Positions 20,744-31,553 of a stretch of DNA of 64,000 nt are shown in pieces. A program made the position numbers and the translations under genes. Location of the stretch: positions 434,001-498,000 of the forward strand of contig NZ_JARXLA010000002.1 of assembly GCF_029872155.1 (NCBI RefSeq), given 5' to 3'. Origin of the DNA: Hyphomicrobium sp. D-2. Lineage in GTDB: Bacteria > Pseudomonadota > Alphaproteobacteria > Rhizobiales > Hyphomicrobiaceae. Under the pieces are notes generated by a model, which was given only the letters and a program-made list of their open reading frames with translations, searched no databases and was not told the origin of the DNA. How positions within the stretch are numbered: the first letter of the stretch is position 1; each line of letters starts with the position of its first letter.

Positions 20744-22255
20744 TCAGCGCGTCTTGGTGGCGAAGCGCACAGCCTCTTCGGCCGCGCGAAACAACGCCCG
20801 TGCTTTGTTGATGCACTCCTGCTGTTCCTTTTCAGGAACCGAATCGTGCACCAGTCCAGCGCCCGCCTGAACGTGCATCACGCCATCCTTGATGATGGCA
20901 GTGCGCAGCGCGATGCAGCTATCCATCTGTCCGCTGGCGGAGAAATAGCCGACGCAACCGGCATACGGACCGCGCTTGGCTTTTTCCAGCTCGTCGATGA
21001 CTTCCATCGCCCGGACTTTCGGCGCTCCGGAAACGGTGCCTGCGGGAAAGCCTGCCATCAAGGCATCAACGGCATCGTGCTTGGCATCAAGCTTGCCGAT
21101 GACGTTCGACACGATGTGCATCACATGGCTGTAGCGCTCGATGAAGAAGCGCCCGGTGACCGTGACGCTGCCGACTTCGGCCACGCGGCCAACGTCGTTG
21201 CGTCCAAGATCGAGCAGCATCAGGTGTTCTGCACGCTCTTTGGGGTCCTTCAGCAGAGCGTCGGCAAGTTCCTGATCCTCTGCCTCAGTCGCGCCGCGCG
21301 GCGCGGTGCCTGCGATCGGACGGATCGTCACTTCGCCTTCACGCACCCGCACCAGAATTTCCGGGCTCGAACCCACAAGGGCGAATGCACCGAAGTTCAG
21401 ATGGAACAGGAAAGGCGAGGGATTCGTGCGCCGCAGGGCGCGATAGAGCGCGAATGATGGCAGGGAAAACGGCGCCGAAAAACGCTGGGACAGCACGACC
21501 TGGAAGATGTCTCCAGCGACGATGTATTCCTTCGCCCGCTCAACCATCGTCTTGTATTCAGCCGGCGTCGTATTGGAGACTGGCGTCGGTGCCGCCAGAT
21601 CCTTGCCACGCGCCTTTGCCGGCGTATGCGGCAGACGCTCTTCCAGCGCAGAGACAGCACGCTTCAGGCGCTTGCAGGCGGCCTTGTGGGCCTTCTTGGC
21701 CGACAGATCTTTGCACGGACGCACCGGAGTAACGATGGTGATCTCGTCCTTCACGTTGTCGAAGATAGCCATCACCGTCGGGCGCATCAGGATGCCATCG
21801 GGCACACTGAGCGTGTCGGCCTGCACGGCGGGCAGGTTTTCCATCAGACGAACGGTGTCATAGCCCATGAAGCCGAAAATGCCGGCGGCCATCGGCGGTA
21901 GTTCTGACGGCAGATCAATCTGCGATTCCGCCAGCAGCGCGCGCAGCGAAGCAAGCGTCGGCTGCGCGTCCGGCTCAAATGCATTCGGCTTGTCGGCCGG
22001 ATTGCGATTGATGCTTGCCCGGTCGCCGTCGGCACGCCAGATGAGATCCGGCTCAAGACCGATCACCGAATACCGGCCGCGGGTTGCGCCGCCTTCCACC
22101 GATTCCAGCAGGAAGCTCATCGGCTTTTCATCCGCGAGCTTCATGTAGGCCGAGACCGGCGTTTCAAGATCGGCAACAAGGCGCGTCCACAGCACCTGCG
22201 CAACGCCCCCGTCATAGCGCGCGGCAAAGTCGGCGAGCGTCGGCGTCGCTTCCAT
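20744..22255 (-). CDS. trpE: Anthranilate synthase component I
   Basis: Makes anthranilate from chorismate and ammonia, the first committed step to tryptophan. The protein has 503 residues: an N-terminal TrpE domain with an allosteric-type LLES element (SFLLESVEGG), then the chorismate-binding domain with DIFQVVLSQRF, PIAGTAPRG, MLLDLGRNDVG, FPAGTVSGAPKVRAME and QAGAGLVHDS. There is no fused glutaminase domain. The 75-bp gap after ppiD contains no leader peptide with Trp codons, so the classical rhizobial trpL attenuator is absent here. It is probably co-transcribed with ppiD. Confidence 0.97.
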   Translation of the reverse strand: MEATPTLADFAARYDGGVAQVLWTRLVADLETPVSAYMKLADEKPMSFLLESVEGGATRGRYSVIGLEPDLIWRADGDRASINRNPADKPNAFEPDAQPTLASLRALLAESQIDLPSELPPMAAGIFGFMGYDTVRLMENLPAVQADTLSVPDGILMRPTVMAIFDNVKDEITIVTPVRPCKDLSAKKAHKAACKRLKRAVSALEERLPHTPAKARGKDLAAPTPVSNTTPAEYKTMVERAKEYIVAGDIFQVVLSQRFSAPFSLPSFALYRALRRTNPSPFLFHLNFGAFALVGSSPEILVRVREGEVTIRPIAGTAPRGATEAEDQELADALLKDPKERAEHLMLLDLGRNDVGRVAEVGSVTVTGRFFIERYSHVMHIVSNVIGKLDAKHDAVDALMAGFPAGTVSGAPKVRAMEVIDELEKAKRGPYAGCVGYFSASGQMDSCIALRTAIIKDGVMHVQAGAGLVHDSVPEKEQQECINKARALFRAAEEAVRFATKTR

Positions 22256-22330
22256 GGGGGTGGCCTTATCGTCTTGTGCGCGTTGGGCGCTATGGATCTC
22301 GGGGCCGGCACGTTTGCAGCCGGTAGCTTA

Positions 22331-24295
22331 TTAATTACCCGGCCGGTTGATGTCCGGCCGGGATGTCGATTGCGATAGCGCGTGCGGTTGTTGCACGTCG
22401 TCGCCAGTGGCTGCGCCGGTCACCCTGCGGAGCTCGTCTTGGAAAATGTGTGTGCCGAGCTGCCGCTGGAGCGCCATGACATACTCGCCCAGCGTTTCAT
22501 CGGCGATCTCGTTGCGCAGATCGGTGCCGATGGTGACCCGTTCCGTTTCAGAAAGGGCCGGTGCCGGGTTCACAGTCGTCACCTTGAAGACGATGCGCGT
22601 CTTGTCGTTGGTATCCGGTGCCGATGCGGCCTGACCCTTCGCGACCGTGAACGCCCGCGCCACTGCAGCCTTGCTCATGCCCTGCGGCTCGGTCGTGCGG
22701 TTGAACGGCGGCGTCTCTGAAACGCGTTGCGCACCAGCTTCGGTGGCGAGGCGAGACATCGCTTCGCCGTTGTTGGCACGCTCCACCAGCTTGTCGGCGA
22801 AGTCGGCTACCAGCCTGGCGCGTTCCTGCGTCATGAACAGTGCTTTGACCTGATCCTTCACGTCGTCCAGCGACTTCTGCTTCTGGGCGGTGATGTCGGA
22901 AACATCCACCCATGCATAGGTGCCGTTGGAAAGCTCGACCATCTCATTTTCGATGCCGAGACCGCTGCCAAACGCTGTGGTCAGCAGGGCTGAAGTATCT
23001 GTGAGGGGAATTGCAGTCTTGCCGGCGCTGTCGCGGTTGTTCCGGTCCGTCTCGGCGACTTCATAGAACTGCAGCTTCAGCTCGTCGGCGATTTCCTTCA
23101 GCGTCTTGCCACCGGAGCGCTGATCTTCCACTTGATCCAGATGGGCCTGCAGTTCGCTTTCGGCGCGTTCACGCGCCAGCTTCTGCTTCACGTCATCCTT
23201 CACGTCGGCGAAGTTGCGGGTCACAGCGGGCTGAACATCGCTGACGCGCAGCAGCACCGTTGCAAAGCGGCCTTCGACCGGATCGGATACTTTGTCCTTC
23301 TCAAGCGCGAAGGCAGCGTCGGCAATCTTCTTGTCGATCAGTCGGTCCTTGGAAATCAGGCCGAGGTCGATATCGGAATCCTGCGCACCCGACTCCTTTG
23401 CGACATCACCGAACGACTTGCCGCCATCGATAGCCTTCTTGGCTTCTTCCGCAGCAGCCTTGTCCTTGAACGCGATCTGCTGCACGCGGCGACGTTCTGG
23501 CGTGTCGTAATCGGCCTTCGTATGCTCATAGCGCTCCTGCGCTTCGGCATCGGAGATTTCGATCGCCTTCTTTAGTTCGTCGACCGAAAGCACCAGCACA
23601 GAGAGCTTGCGATATTCAGGCGCCATGAAGCTGGAAAGATTAGCCTCGTACGTCGCTTTGAGCTGAGCGTCATCCGGCTCGGGCACCTTCACCATCTTGT
23701 CGGCGTTGATGGCGAAGTAATCGACCGTGCGTGTCTCATTGCGCCAGGTGTTCATCAGCTCGATCATGGCCGGCGGCACGGCGATGCCGTTCACCAGTGC
23801 CGAGGTAAGCTGCTCACGCACCTCATCGCGGCGACGCAGATGCAGGAAGCCGCGCTCGCTGACGCCAAGGCGATTGATGACGTTCTCGAACGCGAAGCGG
23901 TTGAACTTGCCGTCCGGCCCGGCGAAGGCTTCGTCGCTCTGTAAGCCTTCAGCCAGCGCTTCGTCGGAAAGCGCCAGGTTGAGCTTGTCGGCGTGCTGCT
24001 CGACTGCCGACCAGGCGATAAGGCGCGAAACCACGCGCTCATCCAGACCGGCGGCGCGCGCCTGCTCAGGGCTGATTCGCTGGCCCGCCTGCTGCGAAAT
24101 CATGTTGATCTCGTTCTGGAACGTCCGCTGGAAGTCTTCCGCGCGGATTTCCTGGCTGCCAACCTTGGCGATGGCGCCACGGCCCCAGCCGGTGAATACG
24201 TCTGCCACGCCCCAGATGGCGAAGCTGAATACGAGAAGCGCGAATAGCACCTTAGCTACCCAACCGGTGGAGCCGCGTCGTAGAGCTTCAAGCAT
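22331..24295 (-). CDS. ppiD: Periplasmic folding chaperone/peptidyl-prolyl isomerase PpiD-like
   Basis: Inner-membrane-anchored SurA_N/parvulin protein of 654 residues. A single transmembrane helix (about 15-35, VAKVLFALLVFSFAIWGV) is followed by the SurA-N-type chaperone domain with the conserved GSQEIRAEDFQRTF and a long helical arm. A central parvulin-like domain is diverged (QIAFKDKAAAEEAKKAIDGGKSFGDVAKE), so isomerase activity is uncertain. PpiD acts at the SecYEG exit and helps outer-membrane protein biogenesis, which fits a genome rich in autotransporters and porins. It is divergent from tpiA, with 211 bp between starts. Confidence 0.93.
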   Translation of the reverse strand: MLEALRRGSTGWVAKVLFALLVFSFAIWGVADVFTGWGRGAIAKVGSQEIRAEDFQRTFQNEINMISQQAGQRISPEQARAAGLDERVVSRLIAWSAVEQHADKLNLALSDEALAEGLQSDEAFAGPDGKFNRFAFENVINRLGVSERGFLHLRRRDEVREQLTSALVNGIAVPPAMIELMNTWRNETRTVDYFAINADKMVKVPEPDDAQLKATYEANLSSFMAPEYRKLSVLVLSVDELKKAIEISDAEAQERYEHTKADYDTPERRRVQQIAFKDKAAAEEAKKAIDGGKSFGDVAKESGAQDSDIDLGLISKDRLIDKKIADAAFALEKDKVSDPVEGRFATVLLRVSDVQPAVTRNFADVKDDVKQKLARERAESELQAHLDQVEDQRSGGKTLKEIADELKLQFYEVAETDRNNRDSAGKTAIPLTDTSALLTTAFGSGLGIENEMVELSNGTYAWVDVSDITAQKQKSLDDVKDQVKALFMTQERARLVADFADKLVERANNGEAMSRLATEAGAQRVSETPPFNRTTEPQGMSKAAVARAFTVAKGQAASAPDTNDKTRIVFKVTTVNPAPALSETERVTIGTDLRNEIADETLGEYVMALQRQLGTHIFQDELRRVTGAATGDDVQQPHALSQSTSRPDINRPGN

Positions 24296-24506
24296 TGTGG
24301 AGGTCGTTCCGTTTTCCTGGGGCCGGAGCAGGGAACGGGTTCCCTACGAATGGCGTGTGAAGTGGCCAGCACAAATGTGCGTGGTCTGGATGTGGGCATG
24401 ATATGAAGCGCAGCCGCCGCGGCTTTGCAAGTTTGGCGTGAGCCAACCGCTAATGCCATGCACCGCCGATGCTTAACATGGACGATTCTTCATTATTGAG
24501 GGGGCA

Positions 24507-25268
24507 ATGACAGAACCGAAGGTGCGTGCGCTGGTCGCCGGCAACTGGAAAATGAACGGACTTCGCGCAGGGATAGCCGAGGCTGAAGCTGTTGGGCGGG
24601 CGCTGAAAGAAACTCCGGCCGGTGCCGACGTCATGATCTGCCCGCCCGCCACGCTGCTGGGGCCGATGGTGGCTGCGCTGGGGAATAGCGCAGTGCAGGT
24701 TGGCGGGCAGGATTGCCACGTCAATGCTACGGGCGCTTTCACCGGCGATGTGTCCGCTGAAATGTTGGCAGATGCCGGTGCAACCGCTGTGATTGTCGGC
24801 CATTCTGAGCGCCGTTCGCTGCATGGCGAGCTGGACCGTGACGTGCGCGCCAAGGCTGAGGCGGCGCATCGGGCCGGGCTCAGCGCCATCGTCTGCGTCG
24901 GTGAAACGGCGGGTGAACGGACAGCTGACCTGACGCAAGCCGTGGTGTCGAGACAACTTGCGGGTTCGCTGCCGGATGGTGCGCGGGCCGCCAATACCAT
25001 CGTCGCCTATGAGCCGGTCTGGGCGATCGGCACCGGGCTTACGCCGACCGTTGGGGATGTCGCGAAAGTCCATGCCGCGATCCGAAAAGCTCTAGTCGCC
25101 CGCTTCGGCGCTGAGGGGCAGGGCATGCGCATCCTTTATGGTGGATCGGTCAAACCGCAGAACGCCCGGGAACTTATGGCGGTGCCGGATGTGAACGGCG
25201 CTCTGGTGGGTGGCGCCAGCCTGAAGGCTGCGGATTTCCTCGGAATCATTGCCGCGTATCAACCCTGA
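24507..25268 (+). CDS. tpiA: Triosephosphate isomerase
   Basis: Interconverts dihydroxyacetone phosphate and glyceraldehyde 3-phosphate in glycolysis and gluconeogenesis. The protein has 253 residues. Lys15 is in AGNWKMNG, the catalytic His in VIVGHSERR, the catalytic Glu in [11 protein letters not shown], and the phosphate loop is [15 protein letters not shown]. It opens a plus-strand run that includes secG, pyrG and kdsA, the usual rhizobial order. Confidence 0.97.
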   Translation: MTEPKVRALVAGNWKMNGLRAGIAEAEAVGRALKETPAGADVMICPPATLLGPMVAALGNSAVQVGGQDCHVNATGAFTGDVSAEMLADAGATAVIVGHSERRSLHGELDRDVRAKAEAAHRAGLSAIVCVGETAGERTADLTQAVVSRQLAGSLPDGARAANTIVAYEPVWAIGTGLTPTVGDVAKVHAAIRKALVARFGAEGQGMRILYGGSVKPQNARELMAVPDVNGALVGGASLKAADFLGIIAAYQP

Positions 25269-25364
25269 TCCCTCGCCACGGGGGTAGAATCACGTCAACT
25301 GGTGGTAGTCTTGGCGGCAGATCTACGCCGTAGCCATCAGTTGACGACGGAGAGATTTCCTCCG

Positions 25365-26597
25365 ATGCGCCCCGGGGAATGGATAAAGCCCAGTCTGCTG
25401 GCCCTGGTTATTCTGGTGGCCGGGGACGCTCCGCTTGTGGCGACACCGCTCGACAAGGCCGCCTGTTCGGCGCTTGTGAGCGAGCTGGAAACGCTGGTTT
25501 CAACGGGCCTGCGCGATGACATCGAGCGCGGCCCCGAATGGGCGAAGAAAAACCTTCCCGATGAGCGGGTTCGCAGTGCCCTGCGGCTGCTGGAAATCGA
25601 AGATCAGATCGAATTTCGCTGCCACAAACGCTATTGGCCTGCGCGGCCCGAGCAGACCGCTATTCCATTACCGCAGCGGGCTCCGGCCAGCATTCGGCCC
25701 CGGATCGCGCAGCCATCCGAAAAGCCTCTAAGCCCGCCGAACATCGGTGCCGAGAACACGGCGACGGATAATCTGATCGCTCCGCAGCCCGCCACCGCTC
25801 AGCCTGCAATGGCCGCACCGGACCAGAGGGACCAGAAATCGGCGGGGCAGGAACCCGCGGCCCAGCCCCAGGTGCCTGCCGCACTGTCGGCAGCCACGGA
25901 CCCGGCTATCAAGGTGCCAGCGCATGCTCCGGAACTGGCGCCCCTCGTTTCTGCTCCTGAAGCTGAGGGGAACAAGCGCGGTAAGGCGAAGAAAAGCACT
26001 CTGCCGCCTGAATCCCTGGCGGCTGACCGCGCCAAGAAGGTGGCCACGCGGGATGGCGATAAGCCTCTGACCATAAACACTATTGATGCTGACGCCGGGC
26101 CACGTCCAGAGGCTGCTTCAAAGGCCATCGAAGCGCGCCCGGTACGGGGGTTCAAGCCTGCGGCCGTTAAGGTTCCGGCGGTAAAGCCCGCGCAAATGGC
26201 CCGGCTGGTGGTGGCGGATGATCCGTTCATCGAGGTGCCATCGCTGGTGGACGGCAATGTAGGTGCCATTGGTAGCGATGGAAGCGCATCAAAAGCCAGC
26301 CCGGTGCGCCCTGGCACATTTTCTAAGCCACAGAAAAATCAGCAAGAAAGCGCAGCGGTTGAGCAGGGGGCTGCTCTATCGGCCGTACAATCGGGCCACG
26401 ATGCGATCGAACTGCCGGTAACAAAACCGGCTGCTGCGGCCCGATCCGCTGCCGCCGCCGTACCTGCTCCGGATTCGCAGTCCGAAGCCTCACAGAGCGC
26501 GGCCAAGGCAAAGCAGCCACGCCGCCGCAGCGCCGGACGGGGCTATGTGCCTCCCGATGAAGTGACCCCATATGCCTTGCCGGGCATGCGCTTTTAG
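25365..26597 (+). CDS. Exported Ala/Pro-rich protein, conserved hypothetical
   Basis: I do not recognise a named family. The ATG at 25365 has GGAGAG at 25349-25354 and gives 410 residues. A signal-peptide-like N-terminus (about residues 8-27) is followed by a compact region of about 80 residues with two Cys (CSALVSELETL and EFRCHKRYW). That region looks like the only folded part. The remainder to residue 405 is low-complexity Ala/Pro/Lys, probably disordered and periplasmic. It lies between tpiA and secG. Function is unknown. Confidence 0.75.
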   Translation: MRPGEWIKPSLLALVILVAGDAPLVATPLDKAACSALVSELETLVSTGLRDDIERGPEWAKKNLPDERVRSALRLLEIEDQIEFRCHKRYWPARPEQTAIPLPQRAPASIRPRIAQPSEKPLSPPNIGAENTATDNLIAPQPATAQPAMAAPDQRDQKSAGQEPAAQPQVPAALSAATDPAIKVPAHAPELAPLVSAPEAEGNKRGKAKKSTLPPESLAADRAKKVATRDGDKPLTINTIDADAGPRPEAASKAIEARPVRGFKPAAVKVPAVKPAQMARLVVADDPFIEVPSLVDGNVGAIGSDGSASKASPVRPGTFSKPQKNQQESAAVEQGAALSAVQSGHDAIELPVTKPAAAARSAAAAVPAPDSQSEASQSAAKAKQPRRRSAGRGYVPPDEVTPYALPGMRF

Positions 26598-26709
26598 GGA
26601 ATTCCCGCGGCGCCCCACTAGCCCCGGCGGCTCATCTGCGATAGAAGGCCGCCAAATCATTCAATTGGGCTCGCTATCGAGCCCGTCGCGAAAGCTATAG
26701 AGATCGCCA

Positions 26710-27093
26710 ATGGCCACCGCACTCCTCGTTCTGCACCTGATGATCGCCTCCGCCCTTGTGGTGGTGGTGCTGCTGCAGCGCTCTGAGGGCGGCGCGCTCG
26801 GCATGGGCGGTGGCGGCGGTGGTGGTGGCTTCCTCACCGGTCGCGGCACCGCGAACCTTCTGACGCGCACCACAGCTGCGCTGGCGGCGGCGTTTTTCGT
26901 CACCAGCATCCTGCTGACGTTGCTGGCTCAGCAGAGCGCGCCTTCGCGCTCCATCTTCGATAATTTGCCGGCTGGCTCGGCGCCTGCCACCACGGCACCT
27001 GAGGGTGCGGCTCCTGCAGGCGATGCGCCGGCAACGGGCGATCGTGGTGGTGTGCTCGACAAGCTGCAGCAGGGTGTGCCGCAGAGCCGCTAA
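26710..27093 (+). CDS. secG: SecG preprotein translocase subunit
   Basis: Small auxiliary subunit of the SecYEG channel in the inner membrane. Of 127 residues, the first helix is ALLVLHLMIASALVVVVLLQ, followed by the SecG hallmark SEGGALGMGGG with an extended Gly run and FLTGRG. A second helix (AAALAAAFFVTSILLTLLA) follows. The Ala/Pro/Gly-rich C-terminal tail is longer than in E. coli, as in other alphaproteobacteria. Confidence 0.95.
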   Translation: MATALLVLHLMIASALVVVVLLQRSEGGALGMGGGGGGGGFLTGRGTANLLTRTTAALAAAFFVTSILLTLLAQQSAPSRSIFDNLPAGSAPATTAPEGAAPAGDAPATGDRGGVLDKLQQGVPQSR

Positions 27094-27155
27094 GCGGTTC
27101 TTGTCTATCGGCAGCAGCCTCAGCGCTAACGCCTGAATTTTGTGCGCATTCTGGC

Positions 27156-27195
27156 GGGCAATCCTGTTGATGGGATTGCCCGTCGTGCTTTTTGG
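27156..27195 (+). terminator. Probable terminator after secG
   Basis: Perfect 9-bp stem GGGCAATCC (27156-27164) with GGATTGCCC (27173-27181) and an 8-nt loop, followed after a few bases by a five-T run. It separates secG from the lipoprotein gene. Confidence 0.65.
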
Positions 27196-27252
27196 CCTGC
27201 GCCCGGACGCTAGACTTGCCCATAGCGATTCTTCTGCGAATCCGGGGGCCAG

Positions 27253-27786
27253 ATGGAAACTTCAAAAACGGTTCGGCTGGTGATGCCGCTGCTGCTGGGC
27301 ACTGTGCTGCTTGGTGGATGCGCCGGCACAGACTTGGATCTGCGGCCGGTTGCGTCGCTCAGCGCATCGAACGTGATGTCGCCGTCGGGCTATTCCGAAG
27401 CTAAGGTCAGCGACACTCAGTACACGGTGAACGCCATGGGTACCGAGGCAACGCCGAAGGCGCGCATCGAAAAGATCGCCCGTGCGCGTGCGGCGCAGAT
27501 CGCCGTTGAGCAGCGCATGCCGTTCTACAAGGTTGCGTCTGTCTCCTATGGCGTCAAATGCACCAAGGGCAAGGAAATCTACCGTGGTGGCACGCAGCCC
27601 GCGACGGCCCGCCAGACGGTGCAGCTGGATGTGCTCTATGCCAAGGCGCCGACCGACGACACCTATGTCAGCGCGAAGGAAAGCTTCGAGGGCCTCAATG
27701 CGGAGCTGAACAACGAGATGATTCCTTCCGAGGCGAAGATCGCCGCCGAGCAGGAGGTGCGTGCGGCATGTGCCCAGACGATCTGA
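27253..27786 (+). CDS. Small lipoprotein, CC0125/CC1285-like
   Basis: 177 residues with a lipoprotein signal: Lys/Arg n-region, hydrophobic core and LGGC lipobox (Cys23). The mature part has an Ala/Arg-rich helix (ARIEKIARARAAQIAVEQ) and a Cys pair (KCTKGKEIY and AACAQTI) that could form a disulfide. The pattern fits the CC0125/CC1285 lipoprotein family of alphaproteobacteria, whose function is unknown. It is 110 bp upstream of pyrG on the same strand. Confidence 0.8.
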   Translation: METSKTVRLVMPLLLGTVLLGGCAGTDLDLRPVASLSASNVMSPSGYSEAKVSDTQYTVNAMGTEATPKARIEKIARARAAQIAVEQRMPFYKVASVSYGVKCTKGKEIYRGGTQPATARQTVQLDVLYAKAPTDDTYVSAKESFEGLNAELNNEMIPSEAKIAAEQEVRAACAQTI

Positions 27787-27884
27787 AGCATTTTCGGCAC
27801 GGCAACCTGCAATCAACCAATTTCAATGAAAGGGCCGGGGATGAGGCGATTATGTCGCTTCTTATCTCAGCCCCCTTCGTGTAA

Positions 27885-29525
<1,641 letters not shown>

Positions 29526-29563
29526 CTTCGCGTGCAGTTTCGCCGAAGATCAAATTTCAAAAG

Positions 29564-29593
29564 CGCTCCGGATGTTGTGTCCGGGGCGTTTTT
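29564..29593 (+). terminator. Intrinsic terminator of pyrG
   Basis: Stem CGCTCCGGA (29564-29572) and TCCGGGGCG (29580-29588) with one G-T wobble and a 7-nt loop, followed directly by TTTTT (29589-29593). Confidence 0.85.
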
Positions 29594-29940
29594 GTTTTCC
29601 GGCCCGGTTGAGCGATGCCCCGGAACAAATCTCCATTTGCGGAATTATAGGCTTGGAAAATCGTTCGTCGGTGCTGGTGTCGGTACCGTTTGGCGAAGTG
29701 AAATCTGTGCTGAACGGTTGAGAATGTCCGATGGCGGAATTTCCAGCATAAAATTCGCCTGCGTTTTCATGGCGATGCAGCGCAATGATGAAGAGTGCAA
29801 GGCCTCGCACCCCGAATCGCGCATAAATGTGTTGCGGGACGTCGTCACCGAAGCCCGAGTAGACGTTGGAGACGAACGTCCTTGAACGAGGCCGCAACCG
29901 TTGCGGCGAGAAAAATCGCTCGCGCTCAGGGGAGTCTCAC
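29594..29940. other. Non-coding stretch upstream of glsB-like gene
   Basis: About 350 bp between the pyrG terminator and the next ATG. Open frames on both strands here lack family features and codon bias. It presumably holds the promoter of the downstream gene. I looked for a GGAAC-N16/17-CGTT general-stress promoter, because such small membrane proteins are often stress-induced, and did not find a clean one. Confidence 0.35.
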
Positions 29941-30201
29941 ATGCCACTAGATCTGCAAGCCCTGCTCATCCTTCTCATCATCGGCGCTATCGCTGGCTGG
30001 CTCGCTGGCACGCTGGTGAAAGGCTATGGTTTTGGCGTCATCGGCAACATCGTGGTGGGCGTCATCGGTGCTTATATCGGCGCGTGGCTGCTGCCGCAGC
30101 TCGGTTTCGGCCTTGGTGGCCTCCTGGGTTCGATCGTTTCAGCGACCATCGGCGCTATCGTGTTGCTGTTGCTGATCGGCCTGGTCAGAAAGGTCGCCTG
30201 A
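29941..30201 (+). CDS. GlsB/YeaQ/YmgE-family small membrane protein
   Basis: 86 residues from the ATG at 29941, preceded by GGGGAG. Three hydrophobic helices carry the family's Gly-rich pattern: LLILLIIGAIAGWLAG, VIGNIVVGVIGAYIGAWL and GSIVSATIGAIVLLLLIGLV. The family (transglycosylase-associated protein) is inner-membrane and often stress-induced; its biochemical role is not established. A longer upstream start is possible but is not family-like. Confidence 0.9.
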   Translation: MPLDLQALLILLIIGAIAGWLAGTLVKGYGFGVIGNIVVGVIGAYIGAWLLPQLGFGLGGLLGSIVSATIGAIVLLLLIGLVRKVA

Positions 30202-30222
30202 TACCGCGTAGGAAATTTTGCG

Positions 30223-30256
30223 ATGGCCGCGTCCGGAGTTCCCGGCGCGGCCATTT
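30223..30256 (+). terminator. Hairpin after glsB-like gene
   Basis: Nine-bp stem ATGGCCGCG (30223-30231) with CGCGGCCAT (30246-30254) followed by a short T run. It overlaps the upstream extension of the kdsA frame, which supports the later kdsA start. Confidence 0.6.
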
Positions 30257-30331
30257 GCGTATGCGATGGGTTCTTGTGCGCTACTTATCGATGCACGACG
30301 CTGGTGCCGTCGCCATGCTATAGAGCGCTCC

Positions 30332-31186
30332 ATGACCCAACATGAAACTTTGAAGCCAAATCCGCAGATCAATATCGGCGGCGTAACAGTTGCCAATGAT
30401 GCGCCGCTGATGGTGTTTGCTGGCCCATGCCAGATGGAGAGCCGGGCCCACGCGCTCGAAGTGGCGTCGGCGCTGAAGGAGATCGCAGCGGGTTTGGGCC
30501 TGGGGCTGGTTTACAAGTCATCGTTTGACAAGGCTAACCGCACCTCGCTCAGCGGCAAGCGCGGCATCGGCATTGATGCAGCGATGCCGGTGTTTGCCGA
30601 AATTCGCGAAACACTGGGGCTGCCGATCGTGACCGATGTGCACGACGCCGAGCAGTGTGCGCGCGTTGCGCCGTTTGTCGATGTGCTGCAGATCCCGGCG
30701 TTTCTATGCCGGCAGACCGATCTGCTGATCGCCGCGGCGCAGACCGGCAAAGTGGTGAAAGTGAAGAAGGGGCAGTTTCTCGCGCCCTGGGACATGCGCA
30801 ACGTTGTGGCGAAGATTGTCGGCTCCGGTAACGCCAATGTGCTGCTGACGGAGCGGGGCGCATCGTTTGGCTACAACACGCTGGTTACGGATTTCCGCGG
30901 GCTGCCAATCATGGCCGAGACGGGCTGTCCGGTGATTTTCGATGCAACCCATTCGGTGCAGCAGCCGGGCGGTCAGGGCACCAGTTCAGGTGGCGAGCGC
31001 CGGTTCGTTCCGGTGCTGGCGCGCGCAGCCGTTGCAGTCGGCGTTGCAGGTCTTTTCATCGAGACGCACCCTGATCCGGACAACGCGCCGTCAGATGGTC
31101 CGAACATGGTGCCGTTGAAGGATTTCGGTTCGCTGATGGCGGAGCTGATGGCAATTGATGCGCTGGTGAAGCAGCCCAAAGCCTGA
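30332..31186 (+). CDS. kdsA: 3-deoxy-8-phosphooctulonate synthase
   Basis: Condenses arabinose 5-phosphate with phosphoenolpyruvate to KDO 8-phosphate for lipopolysaccharide. The start at 30332 (MTQHETLKP) gives 284 residues, the family length; the frame stays open upstream through a terminator hairpin and is not used. Signatures are FAGPCQMESR, YKSSFDKANRTS, LQIPAFLCRQTDL, GQFLAPWDM and FDATHSVQQPGG. The usual downstream eno gene is not present. Confidence 0.96.
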   Translation: MTQHETLKPNPQINIGGVTVANDAPLMVFAGPCQMESRAHALEVASALKEIAAGLGLGLVYKSSFDKANRTSLSGKRGIGIDAAMPVFAEIRETLGLPIVTDVHDAEQCARVAPFVDVLQIPAFLCRQTDLLIAAAQTGKVVKVKKGQFLAPWDMRNVVAKIVGSGNANVLLTERGASFGYNTLVTDFRGLPIMAETGCPVIFDATHSVQQPGGQGTSSGGERRFVPVLARAAVAVGVAGLFIETHPDPDNAPSDGPNMVPLKDFGSLMAELMAIDALVKQPKA

Positions 31187-31230
31187 TGGTACCGCGTCGG
31201 CATGCGTGCCGATCAGCGTCGTGGTTGCAA

Positions 31231-31265
31231 TAAAAAAGGAGCGCCGGCGGTTGCTGGCGCTCCTT
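31231..31265 (-). terminator. Intrinsic terminator for the 31314-31553 gene
   Basis: A 10-bp perfect stem (AAGGAGCGCC 31236-31245, GGCGCTCCTT 31256-31265) with a 10-nt loop. On the minus strand it is followed by TTTTTTATT, so it is oriented to stop leftward transcription. It can also form in the kdsA mRNA, but without a U-tract. Confidence 0.75.
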
Positions 31266-31313
31266 CAGAATTTCAAAGACGGGACGTGGCGTATTCCGTG
31301 GGCTTCAACGGGC

Positions 31314-31553
31314 TCAGTTGAAGTTCAAAAGCGAAGCGGCGGTCCACAGCGGGCGCTCATCGGCAACCAGGGAGTAGCGGGCTTCCTGATACTGGCGCGC
31401 AGCAAGCGTGACGCATCCGCCATCGCCGCACATCGGACCGGAACTGTAAGAGACACCGTTCAGAGCTGCGATGCTCATGGTGGTTACAAAGTAAGCGACT
31501 GCATAAAGGCTGGTGATGACACCTGCTGTCCGCAAGACGGTATCGAAAAACAT
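31314..31553 (-). CDS. Small single-pass membrane protein, unknown
   Basis: 79 residues from the ATG at 31553, with a purine-rich AGGGGG stretch upstream. One hydrophobic helix (TAGVITSLYAVAYFVTTMSIAAL) is followed by a short exported-looking tail with two Cys (GPMCGDGGCVTLAARQYQ) that could form a disulfide or bind a ligand. The gene has its own terminator, which is the best sign that it is real. It is convergent with kdsA. No family recognised. Confidence 0.6.
   Translation of the reverse strand: MFFDTVLRTAGVITSLYAVAYFVTTMSIAALNGVSYSSGPMCGDGGCVTLAARQYQEARYSLVADERPLWTAASLLNFN

Noticed and set aside
22256-22330. Possible trp leader peptide/attenuator upstream of trpE
   Set aside because: Only 75 bp are available; there is no short frame with tandem Trp codons and no terminator-antiterminator pair.
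29550-29947. Small minus-strand frames between pyrG and the glsB-like gene
   Set aside because: They cross the pyrG terminator, have no family features and no ribosome-binding site.
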